A stretch of 64,000 nt of DNA, taken from NCBI GenBank assembly GCA_045578845.1, contig JAZNLA010000004.1:108205-172204 (forward strand), in the 5' to 3' direction. Positions 61,076 to 64,000 of the stretch are shown here, in pieces. The DNA is from UMGS172 sp045578845 (lineage in GTDB: Bacteria; Bacillota; Clostridia; Oscillospirales; Acutalibacteraceae). The position numbers and the translations under genes are program-made. The stretch's first letter is position 1. Each line of letters starts with the position of its first letter. The notes under the pieces were generated by a model. The model was not told the DNA's origin. It was given only the letters and a program-made list of their open reading frames with translations, and did no database searches.

Positions 61076-61717
61076 ATGGGAAAATCACGCAATGTTTCCA
61101 CTTCGGTTATAAAGCGTCTGCCAAGATACTACCGTTTCTTGGGCGACCTTAAACAAAGCGGAATGAGCCGTATTTCTTCTAAAGAACTGTCCGAAAGAAT
61201 GGGACTGACTGCCAGCCAAATAAGGCAGGATCTCAACTGTTTCGGAGAGTTTGGTCAACAGGGTTACGGATATAATATTGAACTTTTGCAAGAAGAAATC
61301 GGCAAAATTTTAGGACTTACTGAAATGAAAAAAGCCATAATAATCGGTGCAGGCAACATGGGACGTGCACTTGCTATGCGTTTTGACATGACCACCAAAG
61401 GCTTTTCGCTTATTGGTATTTTTGACAAAAAACAGTCCTTGTGCGGTCAAACCATACATAATCTGCCTATCCACAATATGGACCAACTTGATGAGTTCTG
61501 CCGTGAACAAAAACCCGATGTTGCAATTTTGTGTATACCGAAAGAACAGGCACACGATGTTGCCGAACTTCTTGTGAAATTAAAAATAAAAGGATTTTGG
61601 AACTTCAGCCATTACGATTTATCGGTTGACTTCCCCAAAGTTGTGGTTGAGAATGTTCATTTAAGTGACAGTCTGATGACCCTTTGCTATAATGTAACGC
61701 AAGTAGAAGAAAACTAA
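61076..61717 (+). CDS. rex: Redox-sensing transcriptional repressor Rex
   Basis: Senses the NADH/NAD+ ratio; high NADH releases it from DNA. The 213 residues show the winged helix (VIKRLPRYYRFLGDLKQSGMSRISSKELSERMGLTASQIRQDLNCFGEFGQQGYGY) and the Rossmann domain IIIGAGNMGRALA, with the C-terminal domain-swapping helix ending MTLCYNVTQV. Located downstream of aconitase and ICDH; the operator in front of aconitase suggests autoregulation. Confidence 0.96.
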   Translation: MGKSRNVSTSVIKRLPRYYRFLGDLKQSGMSRISSKELSERMGLTASQIRQDLNCFGEFGQQGYGYNIELLQEEIGKILGLTEMKKAIIIGAGNMGRALAMRFDMTTKGFSLIGIFDKKQSLCGQTIHNLPIHNMDQLDEFCREQKPDVAILCIPKEQAHDVAELLVKLKIKGFWNFSHYDLSVDFPKVVVENVHLSDSLMTLCYNVTQVEEN

Positions 61718-61725
61718 ATTTTCAT

Positions 61726-61759
61726 AAACTCCAAGTTTTATACTTGGAGTTTATTTTTT
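61726..61759 (+). terminator. Rho-independent terminator after rex
   Basis: A 10-bp stem (61726-61735 with 61743-61752) followed by ATTTTTTT. Confidence 0.88.
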
Positions 61760-61785
61760 TGGATATACTAACTTCGGGTGACAAA

Positions 61786-62460
61786 ATGTTTGTAACGATA
61801 CTGAGAACAGTTATTCTTTATATCCTTGTAATTTTCGCAATAAGAATAATGGGCAAACGGCAAATAGGCGATATGCAACCGGGGGAACTTGTAATTACAA
61901 TTTTAATTTCGGAAATAGCGGCAATTCCCATCCAAGACCTTTCACAACCCGTCATGACCGGTGTTGTCGCGGTTTTTACGCTCGTCTTTCTTGAAATAGC
62001 AGTTTCGGTCATTACCATGAAGATTTTGCCGTTACGCAAACTTTTTTACGGCGACTCGGCAATCATTATAAAAGACGGAAAATTAGACCAAAAGAAACTG
62101 AAATCATTAAGGGTAACTGGACCCGACCTGTTGGAAGTGCTCAGAAACCAAGGCGTGTTTGACATAAGCGAGGTTTCCTTTGCAATACTTGAAACCAACG
62201 GACAGTTAAGCGTAATGTTAAAGCCAGACCGAAGACCTGCGACAGTAGGTGATATTAAAGGAGAATGCCAAGAAAAATCCATGCCCTGCCTTGTTATAAG
62301 TGACGGTAGACTTATAGAAGACTCAACCCTTATAAACCATGTGCCAAAGACGAAAATCATAAAAAAACTGAATGACGAAAAAGTAAATATAAAAGATATA
62401 TTTATTATGACCTGTGACCGTGAAATGAACTGTACAATAATCAGAAAGGATAAAAAATGA
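61786..62460 (+). CDS. YetF/DUF421 membrane protein
   Basis: A 224-residue protein with about three N-terminal membrane segments (1-80) and the DUF421 cytoplasmic domains (DSAIIIKDGKLDQKKLKSLRVTGPDLLEVLRNQGVFDISEVSFAILETNGQLSVML). In Bacillus the paralogues YetF, YrbG and YdfS are linked to spore or membrane functions, and 2Duf was implicated in spore-membrane heat resistance. ATG 61786 follows GGGTG; the earlier TTG is inside the terminator. Stop overlaps the DUF4363 start. Confidence 0.9.
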   Translation: MFVTILRTVILYILVIFAIRIMGKRQIGDMQPGELVITILISEIAAIPIQDLSQPVMTGVVAVFTLVFLEIAVSVITMKILPLRKLFYGDSAIIIKDGKLDQKKLKSLRVTGPDLLEVLRNQGVFDISEVSFAILETNGQLSVMLKPDRRPATVGDIKGECQEKSMPCLVISDGRLIEDSTLINHVPKTKIIKKLNDEKVNIKDIFIMTCDREMNCTIIRKDKK

Positions 62461-62819
62461 AACGGCTATTTGCATCACTTTTCCTTATAATCTTTGCTAT
62501 TTCAATGTCCGTTACCGAACATTTTTTGGTAAAGAATACATTTGACCGAGTTTATGACAGTATAAAAATTTCCGAAACCAAATTCAGTGCAGGACTTGTC
62601 GTCACAGATGAAATCAACATTATTTTTGAAAAATGGGAAAAATCACAACCCTTACTCGGAATATTCATAGACCATGATAGCCTTGATAAATTAACCGAAG
62701 GTTTTGAAGGACTTAAGTATACACCCAACGACAAATTTTTATTTGAAACCGCAAAATTGAAATACAATTTAAGCAGTGTCGCCAAGCAAGAAAAAATAAA
62801 CATAGAGGGTTTATTCTAA
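62457..62819 (+). CDS. DUF4363 family protein
   Basis: A 120-residue protein with an N-terminal hydrophobic anchor (about 4-22) and a helical extracytoplasmic part including FEKWEKSQPLLGIFIDHDSLDKL. It is the usual downstream partner of YetF-type genes in clostridia. Function unknown. Convergent with spo0A after a 17-base gap. Confidence 0.83.
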   Translation: MKRLFASLFLIIFAISMSVTEHFLVKNTFDRVYDSIKISETKFSAGLVVTDEINIIFEKWEKSQPLLGIFIDHDSLDKLTEGFEGLKYTPNDKFLFETAKLKYNLSSVAKQEKINIEGLF

Positions 62820-62836
62820 CCCCCGATGTTTTTAAC

Positions 62837-63616
62837 TTATGAAGCGAGTTTAAGTCTTAAACGAAGTTTGTCGCTTATCATTGCGATAAACTCGGAATTT
62901 GTCGGTTTGCCACGGCTTGTATGTATGGTGTAACCGAAATAGGAATTAAGCACATCGACATCTCCCCTGTCCCATGCAACCTCAATGGCATGGCGAATTG
63001 CCCTCTCAACCCTCGACGAGGTTGTTTCATATCTTTTAGCAACCGCAGGATAAAGTATCTTAGTGACCGAATTAATAAGTTCGGGGTTCCGCACTGACAT
63101 GATAATTGCATCTCTTAAATAATGATAGCCCTTAATATGTGCGGGAACGCCTATTTGATGTATTATTTCGGTTATCATAAGTTCCAAATCCGAGTCGGTT
63201 ATCGGTGCATTATTGCTCATTATAACATCTGCTTTTTTAGTCTGTCCGCAAATTTTCAGAATGCGTTCGGCCAAAATAGCAAAGTCAAAAGGTTTAATAA
63301 AAACATACGACGCACCTGCCGACAAAGCCTCTGCCTCCAACCTCGGATTACTAAACCCGGATAGCACAAAATAATAAGGGCGAACAGTACTGTCGTCAGC
63401 AAAAAGTTTGTTCATGACCCCCAAAGCATCAATATTCGGCATAAACATATCCGATAAAATAACATCGGGTTTTATCCTTTCGGCATATTCTGTTAAAACT
63501 TTGCCGTCTTTAGGACAAAGAACCGCCTCCATTTTATAAGAATTGATAACATTTGCACAATTTTGACCGAATTCGGTACTATCGTCAGCGATAAGCACCT
63601 TTAGTTTGTTTTCCAT
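62837..63616 (-). CDS. spo0A: Sporulation master regulator Spo0A
   Basis: The response regulator that starts sporulation. The 259 residues have a receiver domain (Asp11, Asp12, phosphoacceptor Asp56 in VILSDMFMP, Lys108 in FIKPFD) and the Spo0A C-terminal DNA-binding domain with GVPAHIKGYHYLRDAI, SSRVERAIRHAIEVAWDRGD and the recognition region GKPTNSEFIAMI. GGAGG precedes the ATG. Confidence 0.97.
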   Translation of the reverse strand: MENKLKVLIADDSTEFGQNCANVINSYKMEAVLCPKDGKVLTEYAERIKPDVILSDMFMPNIDALGVMNKLFADDSTVRPYYFVLSGFSNPRLEAEALSAGASYVFIKPFDFAILAERILKICGQTKKADVIMSNNAPITDSDLELMITEIIHQIGVPAHIKGYHYLRDAIIMSVRNPELINSVTKILYPAVAKRYETTSSRVERAIRHAIEVAWDRGDVDVLNSYFGYTIHTSRGKPTNSEFIAMISDKLRLRLKLAS

Positions 63617-63892
63617 AATATTACCTCCAAATCAATAATTTACCATATTTTACCATAAGGTTACATGAAATGCAAGAGGAAATTGGTATTTTTTGGTAAT
63701 TTTTTTCGAGGTTAAAAATTTATGTATTATAGTAAAACAATCCGTCGTATTTTAGTATTAAAGTTTATAAAACAGTCCACTGCTTTTCCGAGTTTTTATG
63801 GTAAACGCCAAATTCACTGCTGTTTGTCAAGACCGCAATAAATATTCGCTTGGCATCGCAAAAGAGAACCTATTTCACTATTAAAAGATATA
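63617..63892. other. Upstream region of spo0A
   Basis: No gene found. Apart from the promoter at 63647-63675, a TTGACA-like sequence (minus strand, about 63826-63831) lacks a matching -10. I see no clear SigH promoter or 0A box. Confidence 0.6.
63647..63675 (-). promoter_or_regulatory. SigA-type promoter of spo0A
   Basis: Minus-strand TTGCAT (63670-63675), a 17-base spacer and TAAAAT (63647-63652), 30 bases before the start. Confidence 0.6.
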
Positions 63893-63925
63893 AAAAGAGC
63901 GAGGCATTTAAGCCATCGCTCTTTT
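63893..63925 (-). terminator. Rho-independent terminator
   Basis: A 10-bp outer stem (63893-63902 with 63916-63925) extended by an inner GGC/GCC, followed on the minus strand by TTTTTATATCTTTT. It ends the gene at the right edge. Confidence 0.8.
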
Positions 63926-63937
63926 ATTATTTAGAGA

Positions 63938-64000
63938 TTATTCAGTTTCTTGTTGACTACGCTTTTTCGAAACAACTATTCCGAACAATGACAGTCCACT
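63938..64000 (-). CDS. C-terminal fragment of a probable membrane-anchored surface protein
   Basis: Twenty residues, SGLSLFGIVVSKKRSQQETE, are open to the window edge and end in TAA, 13 bases before a terminator. A hydrophobic end followed by KKR is typical of a C-terminal membrane anchor with a cytoplasmic tail. The rest lies outside, so function cannot be given. Confidence 0.5.
   Translation of the reverse strand, partial: SGLSLFGIVVSKKRSQQETE

Noticed and set aside
61744..61785. N-terminal extension of the YetF-like protein from TTG
   Set aside because: The region is the rex terminator hairpin; ATG 61786 has a ribosome site.
1..64000. CRISPR arrays, rRNA genes, complete tRNA genes, IS elements and T-box leaders
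   Set aside because: I looked for direct-repeat arrays, cloverleaf patterns, transposase motifs and T-box sequences on both strands and found none that could be supported.

Overview
The window looks like chromosome of a low-GC, anaerobic, endospore-forming member of the Clostridia, most likely an Oscillospirales/Ruminococcaceae-type gut or rumen bacterium. That reading rests on Spo0A and SpoIIID (sporulation), a SigI/RsgI signalling pair and dockerin modules (typical of fibre-associated clostridia), Rex, a flavodiiron-rubredoxin protein (anaerobe oxygen defence), and strong AGGAGG ribosome sites with Bacillus/Clostridium-type TTGACA/TATAAT promoters. The genus is inference. I saw no rRNA genes, complete tRNA genes, CRISPR array, IS element or prophage.

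Layout. 1-2.4 kb: 3' part of a GH2 beta-galactosidase. 2.4-3.8 kb: an NSS-family sodium symporter. 4.0-6.6 kb: a SigI-type sigma factor, an RsgI-like anti-sigma factor ending in 45 consecutive Asp, and a PepSY lipoprotein, with two copies of a matching SigI-like promoter. 6.7-11.2 kb: a LUD protein, then leftward murI-DUF1934-argS-esterase. 11.4-18 kb: ymdB-like phosphodiesterase, peptide-binding lipoprotein, Asp23 protein, fakA-like and recG. 18-20.5 kb: Ser-rich membrane protein, proS, acpP. 20.7-27.7 kb: a seven-gene shikimate/phenylalanine operon (aroE-aroK-aroF-aroB-aroA-aroC-pheA). 27.8-29.7 kb: an LCP protein, a PqqD-like protein and an S26-type peptidase. 29.8-33.6 kb: metF, a separate MetH reactivation protein, and metH. 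33.6-37.8 kb: small proteins, an uncharacterised three-gene unit, rsmA and an AI-2E-type transporter. 37.8-45.6 kb: a four-domain flavodiiron protein, polA, a YwlE-type phosphatase, rimI, tsaD, a PASTA lipoprotein, a C_GCAxxG_C_C protein and spoIIID.

45.7-51.8 kb is the accessory-looking part. Three large leftward genes encode exported proteins built from Cys-pair repeats, cohesin-like modules and dockerins, one of them membrane-anchored. Upstream lie a serine recombinase and two near-identical 24-bp dyads, 167 bp apart, enclosing a consensus promoter that points away from the surface genes. This is a candidate invertible promoter switch and the most interesting hypothesis here.

52-56.7 kb: hrcA-grpE-dnaK-dnaJ with a perfect CIRCE. 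56.8-57.7 kb: a sugar-phosphate isomerase-like protein. 57.8-61.7 kb: aconitase, isocitrate dehydrogenase and rex, with a Rex-like operator over the -35 element, suggesting redox feedback on the citrate-to-2-oxoglutarate branch. 61.7-63.6 kb: a YetF/DUF4363 pair and spo0A. The right edge holds the last residues of a probable surface-anchored protein.
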